The position numbers and the translations under genes were made by a program. This document shows, piece after piece, positions 25,630 to 34,044 of a stretch of DNA of 64,000 nt (the first letter of the stretch is position 1; each line of letters begins with the position of its first letter). The stretch spans positions 2,495,001-2,559,000 of the forward strand of contig NZ_CP041243.1 of the NCBI RefSeq assembly GCF_006547065.1. The letters run 5' to 3'. The stretch is from Brevundimonas sp. M20. Its GTDB lineage: Bacteria; Pseudomonadota; Alphaproteobacteria; Caulobacterales; Caulobacteraceae. The notes under the pieces are model-generated. The model saw only the letters and a program-made list of their open reading frames with translations, was not told where the DNA came from and searched no databases.

Positions 25630-26582
25630 CCCCCCTGGACGGCTGGTTGCCCGGCCGCATCTTCTGGGACGACGCCGACGTCGAAGCCTCGGTCGTGGAG
25701 TGGATCTGGTGCGACAGCCCGCGCTTCACCGAGGCCTTTCTGGATGACACCTTCACCCGACTGATGCGCCACCCGGCCAACACCCTGTTCCGGCGACGCA
25801 CGACACTGGCGGGGCTGGAGGCTTGGGCGAAGCGATCACCCGGCATCCCGCCGACAGGCTTCATCTTCCACGTCTCGCGGTGCGGCTCGACCCTGCTGGG
25901 GCGCCTGCTGGGTGAACTGGACGGCGCGCTGATCCTGTCGGAGCCGGGTCCGGTGGACAGCCTGATCCGCGCCGGAGAGCGGCTGGACCGGGAACGTCAG
26001 ATCACGCTGCTGAGGGCCGTGGTCAGCGCGCTGGGTCAGGCGCGGGCGCCGGGACAGGATCGGCTGTTCCTCAAGATGGACGCCTGGAACACGCTTCATC
26101 ACGGCCTGATCCGCGAAGCCTACCCGACCACGCCCTGGGTGTTCCTGTATCGCGATCCGGTCGAGGTTCTCGTGAGTGCTCTGAACCAGCGCGGGGTGCA
26201 CACCGTGCCCGGCCTGCTGCCGGGCCGCCTGTTCGGAATCGAGGCGGAGCCTGATCCCGACGCCTATGCCGCAAGGGTTCTGGGGGCGATCTATGAGGCT
26301 GGAATCGAGGCGCTGGCGGCCTCACCCGGCCTGCCGGTTAACTATGCGGACCTGCCCGGCGCCGCATGGGAGGCAGTGGCCGGGCATTTCGGGATCACCC
26401 CGACGCCGGAGGAGATCCCGCGCCTGACCGCCCAGTCCGGACGCGATGCGAAGAGAGGCAACCAGCCCTTCACCGCAGACTCAGCGGCCAAGCGCAACGC
26501 GGCGCCCGACGCGCTGAAGGCCTTGGCGGAGCGCTGGATGCGCCCCGCCCATGATCGTCTGGAAGCCCTGCGGACCGCCTGA
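25605..26582 (+). CDS. Sulfotransferase-like P-loop protein
   Basis: 325 residues. FIFHVSRCGSTLLGRLL (residues 86-102) matches the 5'-phosphosulfate-binding loop of PAPS sulfotransferases. YRDPVEVLVSALNQRG, around 180, fits the 3'-phosphate motif. The N-terminal 80 residues (LDGWLPGRIFWDDADVEASV) are an unfamiliar extension. It would transfer sulfate to a hydroxyl. The ATG lies inside the upstream hydroxylase gene, behind GGAGG 10 bases before it. A second ATG at 25617 is possible. The hydroxylase may create the acceptor hydroxyl, but this is an inference from gene arrangement. Confidence 0.82.
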   Translation: MERTMDEVTPLDGWLPGRIFWDDADVEASVVEWIWCDSPRFTEAFLDDTFTRLMRHPANTLFRRRTTLAGLEAWAKRSPGIPPTGFIFHVSRCGSTLLGRLLGELDGALILSEPGPVDSLIRAGERLDRERQITLLRAVVSALGQARAPGQDRLFLKMDAWNTLHHGLIREAYPTTPWVFLYRDPVEVLVSALNQRGVHTVPGLLPGRLFGIEAEPDPDAYAARVLGAIYEAGIEALAASPGLPVNYADLPGAAWEAVAGHFGITPTPEEIPRLTAQSGRDAKRGNQPFTADSAAKRNAAPDALKALAERWMRPAHDRLEALRTA

Positions 26583-26583
26583 C

Positions 26584-27843
26584 CTATTCCGGCGCGCCGC
26601 CATCGAAGGCCGCGAGGCTGGGACGCTCGCTCCGCTTGCTCGCCGCCACCGCCTCGACCGAGCGCATGACACGCAGGACGTTCTCCCCCGCCAGCTTGCG
26701 GATGTCGGCCTCGGTCCAGCCGTTCGCCATCAGGGCGGCGAGGATGCGGGGATAGGCATCCACGCCGTCCACTCCATCCGGCAGGGCGTCGACGCCGTCG
26801 AAGTCGCCGCCCAGACCGACATGGTCGATCCCGGCGACGTCGCGCACGTGCTGGATATGGGCCACCACGTCGGCGACGCCCGCGCGCGGAACCGGGTTGG
26901 CGGCGGTCCATGCCGCCATTCCGGCGGTGACCGCGGCCGGGTTGCCCGGGTTGAGCGACTTCAGTCGCGCGTCCTCTGCGGCGCGGGCGGCGCTCCAGGC
27001 GCGAACGGTCTCGTTGATGAAGCCCGGCACGAAGGTGACCATCACCACGCCGCCGTTCTGCGGCATCAGGCGCAGGACATTGTCAGGGACGTTGCGGGCA
27101 TGCCCCGTCACAGCGCGCGCCGATGAGTGGGAGAAGATCACCGGGGCCTCGGACACGCGGATGGCGTCCAGCATGGTGTCTTCTGACACGTGGCTGAGAT
27201 CGACCATCATGCCGAGGCGATTCATCTCCTTGACCACCTGCTCGCCGAAGGGAGACAGGCCACCCCACTTGGGCGCATCCGTCGCGCTGTCAGCCCAGGT
27301 CGTGGTCTTCGAGTGGGTCAGGGTCATGTAGCGGACCCCGGCCTCGTGGAACTCGCGCAGCAGGCCCAGCGAGTCGTCGATCGAGTACCCGCCCTCGATC
27401 CCCATCAGGCTGGCGATCCGGCCACGCCGATGGATGCGGACGATGTCGTCGGCGGTCGTGGCCAGCTCAAACACCTCGGGATGGGCCGCGACCATGCGGC
27501 GGACCACATCGATCTGCTCCCACGTCGCGACGGCCGCATCGGGCGGGGTCAGGCTGGCGGGCACATAGACCGACCAGAACTGGCCGCCGACGCCCCCGGC
27601 GCGCAGGCGCGGAATGTCGGTGTGCAGGTCCGTCGAGGCGTGAAGATCGTGGGTCAGATCAACCGCATAGGGGTCGCTGCCGTGCCCCTGACGCAGGGCC
27701 CAGGGCAGGTCGTTGTGGCCGTCGATCAACGGCGTCCGTTCAAGGATGCGCCGCGCCTGGACCTCGCCGGGACTGGTCTGGGCCATCGCGGGAAGCGCGA
27801 CGGCGGACAGGGCGGCGGCGGCCAGAAGGACGGTGCGGAACAT
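26584..27843 (-). CDS. Membrane dipeptidase, family M19
   Basis: 419 residues. Signal peptide MFRTVLLAAAALSAVALPAM with cleavage at AMAQ, so the enzyme is periplasmic. The dinuclear zinc site of renal dipeptidases is visible: His43 and Asp45 in LIDGHNDLPW, Glu in LMGIEGGYSI, His in VDLSHVSEDT, and His in IFSHSSARAV. DHVGLGGDFDG is the usual substrate-site Asp. Such enzymes split dipeptides, including D-amino-acid ones. It ends two bases after the convergent sulfotransferase and probably works with the two M28 peptidases in peptide use. Confidence 0.95.
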   Translation of the reverse strand: MFRTVLLAAAALSAVALPAMAQTSPGEVQARRILERTPLIDGHNDLPWALRQGHGSDPYAVDLTHDLHASTDLHTDIPRLRAGGVGGQFWSVYVPASLTPPDAAVATWEQIDVVRRMVAAHPEVFELATTADDIVRIHRRGRIASLMGIEGGYSIDDSLGLLREFHEAGVRYMTLTHSKTTTWADSATDAPKWGGLSPFGEQVVKEMNRLGMMVDLSHVSEDTMLDAIRVSEAPVIFSHSSARAVTGHARNVPDNVLRLMPQNGGVVMVTFVPGFINETVRAWSAARAAEDARLKSLNPGNPAAVTAGMAAWTAANPVPRAGVADVVAHIQHVRDVAGIDHVGLGGDFDGVDALPDGVDGVDAYPRILAALMANGWTEADIRKLAGENVLRVMRSVEAVAASKRSERPSLAAFDGGAPE

Positions 27844-27944
27844 CGGCGAACTCTCCGGAAACGGGACCGTGACAGTGGCAGAGCGACAGCGAGGGTCAAC
27901 GGCGACACTTTCGTCCGGCGCGCGGGCGGCCTAGTGAAGCCGCC

Positions 27945-28820
27945 ATGACCGACGCCGCCGATCCCCTCGCGCAGAAGAAAGCCGCCGCCCGCCAGTGGTT
28001 CGAGACCCTGCGCGACCGCATCCACGCCGGGTTCGAGGCGCTGGAGGACGCGGCGCCTGCTGATCTTTTCACCGGCGAGCCCGGCCGCTTCGTCCGCACG
28101 TCGTGGGACCGCAAGGAAGGCGGTGGCGGCGTCATGGGCATGATGCACGGCCGCCTGTTTGAAAAGGTCGGCGTCCACGTCTCTACCGTTCACGGGACCT
28201 TCCCCGCCGACTATGCGAAGTCGGTGCCCGGCGCGGCGGAAGACCCACGCTTCTTCGCCACCGGCATCAGCCTGATCTGCCACCCGGTCAGCCCGCGCGT
28301 ACCGGCGGTGCATATGAACACCCGCTTCATCGCCACGACGAAAAGCTGGTTCGGCGGCGGCGGCGATCTGACGCCCGTGCTGGACGTGGACCGCCATCAG
28401 GATGCGGCGGACACCGTCGCCTTCCACGCCGCGATGAAGGCCGCCTGCGACGCCCACGACCCGAGCTGGCATCCGAAGTTCAAGGCCTGGTGCGACGAGT
28501 ATTTCTTCCTGCCCCACCGGAACGAACCGCGCGGCACCGGCGGCATCTTCTATGACCACCACGACAGCGGCGACTGGGACCGCGACTTCGCCTTCACCCG
28601 CGATGTCGGCGAGGCCTTCCTGGACGTCTATTCGCGGATCGTCTCGGGCCGGATGACCGAGGCCTGGACAGCGGATGAACGTGAGGAACAGCTGGTCCGG
28701 CGGGGCCGCTACGTCGAGTTCAACCTGCTGTACGACCGCGGGACCATGTTCGGCCTGAAGACAGGCGGCAACGTCGACTCGATCCTCAGTTCCATGCCGC
28801 CCGTGGTGAAGTGGCCGTGA
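27945..28820 (+). CDS. hemF: Oxygen-dependent coproporphyrinogen III oxidase
   Basis: Decarboxylates coproporphyrinogen III to protoporphyrinogen IX with O2, in haem synthesis. 291 residues, normal for HemF. Signature stretches include [20 protein letters not shown], the metal/substrate site [38 protein letters not shown] and [19 protein letters not shown]. The presence of HemF, not the anaerobic HemN type, in this window agrees with an aerobic life style. It is divergent from the dipeptidase gene. No iron-response dyad was seen upstream. Confidence 0.98.
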   Translation: MTDAADPLAQKKAAARQWFETLRDRIHAGFEALEDAAPADLFTGEPGRFVRTSWDRKEGGGGVMGMMHGRLFEKVGVHVSTVHGTFPADYAKSVPGAAEDPRFFATGISLICHPVSPRVPAVHMNTRFIATTKSWFGGGGDLTPVLDVDRHQDAADTVAFHAAMKAACDAHDPSWHPKFKAWCDEYFFLPHRNEPRGTGGIFYDHHDSGDWDRDFAFTRDVGEAFLDVYSRIVSGRMTEAWTADEREEQLVRRGRYVEFNLLYDRGTMFGLKTGGNVDSILSSMPPVVKWP

Positions 28821-28824
28821 GCGG

Positions 28825-29415
28825 CTAAAGCCCCGTCGAAAGATATTGCGCGAGGAACCAGGTCTCCCGGGCCACGAACGGCGCCTGGGTCCGCCAGGTG
28901 CGATACCGGCTGGTCCGCGTCGGCGACGGCTCGACCGTCAGTCCCAGCCGCCGCGCAATGATCGTGGACCGGCGCATATGCAGGGGATCGGAGACCAGCA
29001 GGACCGTCCGCACGCCCCGCGCCTCCAGTATAGGCAGGGAGAAACGCAGGTTCTGGATGGTGGTGCGTGATCGTGTCTCGACCGCGATGTCCGCCGCCGT
29101 AACACCGTGTGCGATCAACCAGTCGCGACCGGCTTCGCCTTCACTGAGCGCGTCTCCGGGGCCACGCCCGCCGGTGACCACGACAAGACGCACCCGCCCG
29201 GCATGATAGAGCCCGGCGGCATGACGGAGCCGTTCTTCGAACACGGGCGTCGGGGTTCTGTTCGCAACCGCGGCGCCCAGCACCATAGCCGCATCCGCAG
29301 ACGCACTTGAGGTCTGGTCTGCATACCGGGTGATCGAAAGCGCCAGTCCGGCGCCCGCCACGACCACGATCAGGAACGCCACGGCCGACAGCGCGCGCCA
29401 AAGCCGCCGCAACAT
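28825..29415 (-). CDS. YdcF family (DUF218) membrane-anchored protein
   Basis: 196 residues. One N-terminal membrane helix (about 9-29) precedes a DUF218 domain: ADAAMVLGAAVANRTPTPVF, LVVVTGGRGPGDALSEGEAG, VETRSRTTIQNLRFSLP and VLLVSDPLHMRRS. DUF218 proteins such as SanA and ElyC affect cell-envelope integrity. The biochemical activity is unsettled. The ATG at 29415 has GAGG just upstream. A TTG at 29427 overlapping the kinase stop is the alternative. It follows the histidine kinase gene by 8 bases, hence one operon. Confidence 0.9.
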   Translation of the reverse strand: MLRRLWRALSAVAFLIVVVAGAGLALSITRYADQTSSASADAAMVLGAAVANRTPTPVFEERLRHAAGLYHAGRVRLVVVTGGRGPGDALSEGEAGRDWLIAHGVTAADIAVETRSRTTIQNLRFSLPILEARGVRTVLLVSDPLHMRRSTIIARRLGLTVEPSPTRTSRYRTWRTQAPFVARETWFLAQYLSTGL

Positions 29416-29423
29416 ACCGCGCC

Positions 29424-31919
29424 TCAAGCCGCCTCGGCCTGTTCCTCGCCTTGCAGGGCGGCGCCGATGGCGTCGAACAGGCTGGCGAGTGTGACCGGCT
29501 TGGTCAGGTGGCCGTCGGCGCCCGCCTGACGGCCCGCCTCGACGTGTTCGGCCATGGCGTTGGCGGTCAGCATGATCAGCGGCGTGCGCGTCAGCCCCTG
29601 CTCTATCTCGACTGCGCGGATAGCGCGTGTGGCGGTCAGGCCGTCCATGACCGGCATCTGCATATCCATCAGCACCAGATCGAAGCCGCCCTCGCGGAAG
29701 GCGTCCAGCGCCTGCTGACCATCCTCGACCGCGACCATCTCTATCGCCGTCGCGGCCAGCATGATCTCGATCACCTTGCGGTTGGCGGGGTGATCGTCGG
29801 CCAGCAGGATGCGCAGCGGGGCGGCCGAGACGTCGAGCGTGTCACTGTTCGCGGCGGGTTCGACCGCCACCGCCTCGGCGGCGGGCAGTGGAATGTCGAA
29901 CCAGAAGGCCGCGCCTTCGCCCGGTGCGCTTTCGCAATCCAGCGATCCGCCCATCAGATCGACAAGCGCGGTAGAGATGGCGAGGCCCAGTCCGGTGCCG
30001 CCGAAGCGGCGGGTGATCGACCCGTCGGCCTGCTGGAAGCGCACGAAGATGCGGCTCTTCTGCTCGGCATCGAAGCCCACGCCGGTGTCACTGACCCGGA
30101 ACAGGGCGCGCCCGTCGCCGGTCGCCTGAACCGCGATGGAGACGGCGCCCTCGGCGGTGAACTTCAGGGCGTTGGAGACGAGGTTGTTCAGCACCTGACG
30201 CAAACGGACCGCATCGCCCTCGACGAAACCGGACAGGGCCGGATCGAAATCGACATGCAGGGCCACGCCCTTGTCCTCGGCCTTGACCCGCCACAGGGCG
30301 GCGACATCGCCGACGGTCTGCTCGAGATCAAAGGCGACGGGCTCCAGCGTCACCTGACCGGACTCGATCTTGGCGGTGTCCAGAATGTCGGACAGCAGGC
30401 GTTCGAGGGTCGCGCCGGACGAGCGGATGAGTTCGACCATCTCGTGTTCCTGCGGCTGCAGATCACGACGCGCGAGGGAGTCGGCCATGGACACCACGCC
30501 GTTCAGCGGGGTGCGGATTTCATGGCTCATGTTCGCCAGAAACTCCGACTTGGCCCGGTTGGCGTCCTCGGCCCTGCCCCGCGCCTGACGCAGGTGACCG
30601 GCCTGCCGCCACAGCCAGGCGACAGCGCCGACGGCGCACAGCATGAACAGCACGGCGATGATGGTGATCGCCAGTTGCAGCCGGGTGTTGGCCCCGGCGG
30701 TTTCCAGCTGACGACGGCGTTCGACCAGCTGCTGCTGCATGTTTCCGGTGACCTGATGGACCCCGGCGCTGAAGCTGCGGGCGGCGTCGGTTTCGCCAGT
30801 CAGCATGTGGGCGCGCAGGATGCCGAAGGCTTCCTCGGCACGTCCTTCGGCGAACAGCACCTCGGCCTCGACGTGGTCCACCTCGGACTGCTCGCCCGCG
30901 CCGACCTCGATCTGGCGCAGCTTCTGCAAGTCCCGACGAGCTGCGGCGGTCTGGCCCAGACGCGCCCGGGCGATGGCTCTCAACGGCAGGGCGTCGCGAG
31001 CGAGGAAGGCCGCATCGCCCAGATCTTCGCCATAGGGCGCCAGGCAGGCCAGCACGTCCCCAGGCGACTGCAGGGCATTCGCCACGGTGGCGCACAGGCT
31101 GGCGTCGTAGACCTTCAGCGTCTGCAGGTCGGAGCGCTGGGCCAGACGGGTATGGGCGGCGAAGTAGCGTTGGGCCCGGTCCGTCGCACCGACCGAAACC
31201 GCCATCATGGTCAGGTTGTAGAGGCTGTCGAAATCCGGGCGGGGATAGGCGGGATCAGAGTAATCGATCTCGAACTTGCGGAAGGCGTCGGCGGCGCCCT
31301 CGACATCGTTGAGGTCCTTCAAACCCATGCCCGCCACTTCCCAGATGCCCGCCCGGGCCGTGTCGGCGAAGGGATCGGCGTCAGGAATATCCGCCTCGGC
31401 GCGGGTCAGGATCTGAAGCCCCTCGCCGATCCGGGCATGGTCGATGAGCCACAGCGCGGTCAGTCGGGTGGCGTGGGCGCGCACGAACCAGTCCCGGCCC
31501 GCGGTCGACATCCGACGCATCTCGGCGGCGACGGCGCCGTCGCCCTGGTCATAGCGGACCGTCAGGGCGTTCAGGTGTGCTATGTCGATGTACCGCAGGT
31601 CATTCTGCCGACGGGCCGCCTCGGCCAAACGCCGGTTCCAGACCAGCGCGCGGTCGAACTCGCCCTGATTCAGGATCGTCCAGGTGACGTGGTAAAGCCG
31701 GTTGAGACCTTCGCGGTCATTGCGCCGCATGGCCTCGCGACCGAAATCCTCCAGCGCGGCGAAGCTGCTGGAGGCCGCCCGGCGCTCCACGAAGTCGGCC
31801 AGCCGCAGCGCATCCTCGACCCCATGGGATGCGGGGGCGTCATGCGCGCGCGCGGGCGCCGGCACGCCGATCAGGGCGATCAGAACAGCGACAACGAACG
31901 CGAACCGGGACAACGACAT
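29424..31919 (-). CDS. Hybrid sensor histidine kinase with C-terminal receiver
   Basis: 831 residues. The signal peptide (1-26, ending RARA) is followed by a periplasmic helical-repeat region, TPR-like, up to about 410, e.g. AEVLFAEGRAEEAFGILRAH. One membrane helix spans about 414-438. HisKA has phospho-His466 (FLANMSHEIRTPLNGV). The ATPase domain has VLNNLVSNALKFT, DTGVGFD and GGTGLGLAIS. The receiver domain carries Asp752 in LVLMDMQMPVMDG. No partner regulator is adjacent, so output must pass through a phosphotransfer protein elsewhere. The input signal is unknown. The start at 31919 was chosen for the signal peptide. Confidence 0.95.
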   Translation of the reverse strand: MSLSRFAFVVAVLIALIGVPAPARAHDAPASHGVEDALRLADFVERRAASSSFAALEDFGREAMRRNDREGLNRLYHVTWTILNQGEFDRALVWNRRLAEAARRQNDLRYIDIAHLNALTVRYDQGDGAVAAEMRRMSTAGRDWFVRAHATRLTALWLIDHARIGEGLQILTRAEADIPDADPFADTARAGIWEVAGMGLKDLNDVEGAADAFRKFEIDYSDPAYPRPDFDSLYNLTMMAVSVGATDRAQRYFAAHTRLAQRSDLQTLKVYDASLCATVANALQSPGDVLACLAPYGEDLGDAAFLARDALPLRAIARARLGQTAAARRDLQKLRQIEVGAGEQSEVDHVEAEVLFAEGRAEEAFGILRAHMLTGETDAARSFSAGVHQVTGNMQQQLVERRRQLETAGANTRLQLAITIIAVLFMLCAVGAVAWLWRQAGHLRQARGRAEDANRAKSEFLANMSHEIRTPLNGVVSMADSLARRDLQPQEHEMVELIRSSGATLERLLSDILDTAKIESGQVTLEPVAFDLEQTVGDVAALWRVKAEDKGVALHVDFDPALSGFVEGDAVRLRQVLNNLVSNALKFTAEGAVSIAVQATGDGRALFRVSDTGVGFDAEQKSRIFVRFQQADGSITRRFGGTGLGLAISTALVDLMGGSLDCESAPGEGAAFWFDIPLPAAEAVAVEPAANSDTLDVSAAPLRILLADDHPANRKVIEIMLAATAIEMVAVEDGQQALDAFREGGFDLVLMDMQMPVMDGLTATRAIRAVEIEQGLTRTPLIMLTANAMAEHVEAGRQAGADGHLTKPVTLASLFDAIGAALQGEEQAEAA

Positions 31920-31955
31920 GCTGCTCCGTCTTCGCACACATTTCTTGAGTAAGGT

Positions 31956-32645
31956 TTACGGCTGGAAGAACGCCCGTATCCAATCGCTGACCAGCGCCCG
32001 GTCGTCGGGCTCCCTCAGACTTTCCAGAGCCCGATCAACCAGCGCGCCGTCGATCCGTCCCCGCCGCCCGGCGGTCAGGTCCGAAGCGAAGCCCGGGGTG
32101 AACTCCGGGTGCCCCTGGAAACTGATGGCCGCATCGCCCCACGCCAGACCTGCATAGGGCGTGAAGTCACTACGCAGCGTGACGCGCGCGTGGTTGGGAA
32201 CCGCCACGACCTGATCCTGATGCGAGACCGGAATGGCCACCGTGGCAGCGGCGGGCTGCATCCACTCCGCCCCATCGGTCACCTGATAGCGGTGCAGACC
32301 GACGCCCCAGCCGCGCTCCGACTTCTCGACACGTCCGCCGAGCGCCTTCGCCATGGCCTGATGTCCGAAGCAGACGCCGACCAGCCGGGTCCGCCCGTGG
32401 GCAGCCCGGATCCATTCGAGCAAATCGCCGATCCAGGGATCGTCTTCGTACACGCCCGCCGCCGAGCCGGTGATGATCACCCCGTCGAAGCCATACGCGT
32501 CAGGCCATTCCCCGCGCTGCACGTCGAACACCGTGGTCTCGAACGCTTCGCCCAGCAGTGTCCCGAACATGGTCGGATAATCGCCGTGGGCCGGAGCCAG
32601 TTCGGGCGGCGGCGCGCCGGTCTTCAGGATGGCGATACGGGTCAT
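31956..32645 (-). CDS. Class I glutamine amidotransferase-like protein
   Basis: 229 residues with a GATase-1 fold. The nucleophile is Cys92 in LVGVCFGHQAMA, and the His/Glu pair is in ISFQGHPEFTPGF, so the catalytic triad is complete. It stands alone with no synthetase domain. Related stand-alone proteins (GMP-synthase-like, YfeJ, gamma-glutamyl hydrolases) act on gamma-glutamyl compounds or are of unknown role. The start at 32645 (MTRIAILKTG) begins the first strand directly. The longer frame from 32720 has a non-conserved N-terminus. Confidence 0.88.
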   Translation of the reverse strand: MTRIAILKTGAPPPELAPAHGDYPTMFGTLLGEAFETTVFDVQRGEWPDAYGFDGVIITGSAAGVYEDDPWIGDLLEWIRAAHGRTRLVGVCFGHQAMAKALGGRVEKSERGWGVGLHRYQVTDGAEWMQPAAATVAIPVSHQDQVVAVPNHARVTLRSDFTPYAGLAWGDAAISFQGHPEFTPGFASDLTAGRRGRIDGALVDRALESLREPDDRALVSDWIRAFFQP

Positions 32646-32775
32646 GCGGCTCTCCATTGGCCCAGCGATATGGCGCGTCGGGCCTGCCGGGCAAGATCGC
32701 CGCGCGACCGGAAAGCGCACCCCTTTTTGATGTCAGGCGTACAAAGCTGAAGCAAATCCGGGTTAGAGGGCGCCC

Positions 32776-33078
32776 ATGTCTGATGCCGATCCCGTCGTCC
32801 TGATCAACGTCTATCGCTGCGCGCCCGAAAAGCAGGCTCTGCTGATGGAGCATCTGGCGGTCATGGTCGCCGCCCAGCGCGGCGCGGAGGGGTTTGTCTC
32901 CGCCACCCTGCACAGGGGGCTGAACGGCAAGGTTGCCGCCGTTCACGCCGTCTGGCGCTCCCGCGAGGACTGGAAAGCCATGGCGCGATCACCCGAAGTG
33001 GTCGCGGCGATGGAGCCGATCATGGCCATCGCCACCTTCGAGCCACACCTCTATGAGCCCGGCGAAGTCATAGAATAG
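32776..33078 (+). CDS. Antibiotic biosynthesis monooxygenase (ABM) domain protein
   Basis: 100 residues, one ferredoxin-like ABM domain: VVLINVYRCAPEKQALLMEH, then AQRGAEGFVSATLHRGL, and VHAVWRSREDWKAMARSPEV. Small ABM proteins are often dimeric and may degrade or scavenge reactive aromatics. No antibiotic cluster is nearby, so the family name should not be taken as function. A GAGGG sequence lies shortly before the ATG. It ends four bases before the convergent rlmJ gene. Confidence 0.85.
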   Translation: MSDADPVVLINVYRCAPEKQALLMEHLAVMVAAQRGAEGFVSATLHRGLNGKVAAVHAVWRSREDWKAMARSPEVVAAMEPIMAIATFEPHLYEPGEVIE

Positions 33079-33082
33079 GCGG

Positions 33083-33901
33083 TCAGGCCATCCAGACCTC
33101 GGCCTTGGCCCCGGCGTCACCCAGCGTCGCGGCGACCCAGTCGCAGACCTGACGCGCCGCCTCCTCCGCGCCCGCGGGCGGGTTCAGGATGACCATGGCG
33201 CAGCCGTTCATCTTCATCGGATTGGTCAGGGGACGCAGACGGGCCTCGGCCACCAAGACCCGCTTGGCCCCGGCCTCATCCAGCCGGCGCAGGAAGCCGT
33301 CGAAGGTCTCCATGTCCTTCAGCGGGGTCCAGACCGCGACCATGGAGCGGGGATCGGCGCGGACGATCGCGGCGGCGGTATCGGCGGCGCGGATGTAGTC
33401 GTCCGGCCGTTCAAAGGGCGGATCGATCAGAACGAAAGCGCCCGGCGACCGCGCCGCCTCGGCGCGCGCCTGATCATAGCCGTCGCCGCCCCGCGCCGAC
33501 GCCTGCGGGAAGGGGGTGAGCGCCTCGGTCAGCAACTCGAGCACCGGCGGGTTCAGCTCGAACCCGACATAGCGGTCATCGCGGTCCAGACGCCGCGCGA
33601 CCAGCAGGGGCGAGCCCGGGTAAAGATTTGCCCCGCCATGCGGGTTCAACTCCTTCACCGCCCGGGCCAGCGCTTCGATAAGCGGTGGGCGCTTGTCGGC
33701 GGCCATCAGACGAACGATCCCGGCTTCGGCCTCCTTCGACCGCACAGCATCGCCGGCGAGGTCATAGACGCCGGCGCCCGCATGGGTGTCGAGCACCGTC
33801 ACAGCCCCTGTGGCGCGACGGCGTTCCAGAAGCCAGAGCACCAGGGCGTGCTTGACCAGATCAGCGAAATTTCCGGCGTGGAAGCTATGACGATAGTTCA
33901 T
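33083..33901 (-). CDS. rlmJ: 23S rRNA (adenine-2030-N6)-methyltransferase RlmJ
   Basis: 272 residues. The N-terminus MNYRHSFHAGNFADLVKHAL is a nearly diagnostic RlmJ sequence. The SAM-binding region includes VLDTHAGAGVYDL, and the catalytic motif is IDPPFERPDDY, a DPPF motif of N6-adenine methyltransferases. It modifies A2030 of 23S rRNA before ribosome assembly is complete. Single gene, convergent with the ABM gene and divergent from the topoisomerase. Confidence 0.96.
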   Translation of the reverse strand: MNYRHSFHAGNFADLVKHALVLWLLERRRATGAVTVLDTHAGAGVYDLAGDAVRSKEAEAGIVRLMAADKRPPLIEALARAVKELNPHGGANLYPGSPLLVARRLDRDDRYVGFELNPPVLELLTEALTPFPQASARGGDGYDQARAEAARSPGAFVLIDPPFERPDDYIRAADTAAAIVRADPRSMVAVWTPLKDMETFDGFLRRLDEAGAKRVLVAEARLRPLTNPMKMNGCAMVILNPPAGAEEAARQVCDWVAATLGDAGAKAEVWMA

Positions 33902-34044
33902 ACGCCTGCCCTCCGCTTCCCTGCGCTTCGGGTCAAGAGGAACCCGCCGTTCGTGGCCCCGTTGGGATACGCCATGATCCGCCGCCCCGTCCTTTCAGAC
34001 CCACAGCGCCCGGCGTTGATACGCGACGACGCGGAGGCCCCGGC

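Noticed and set aside
29451..31952. 833-residue plus frame opposite the histidine kinase
   Set aside because: The kinase H-box, ATP site and receiver Asp are all on the minus strand. This frame has none.
32776..33078. Antibiotic biosynthesis gene
   Set aside because: The ABM domain name is historical. No biosynthetic cluster surrounds it.
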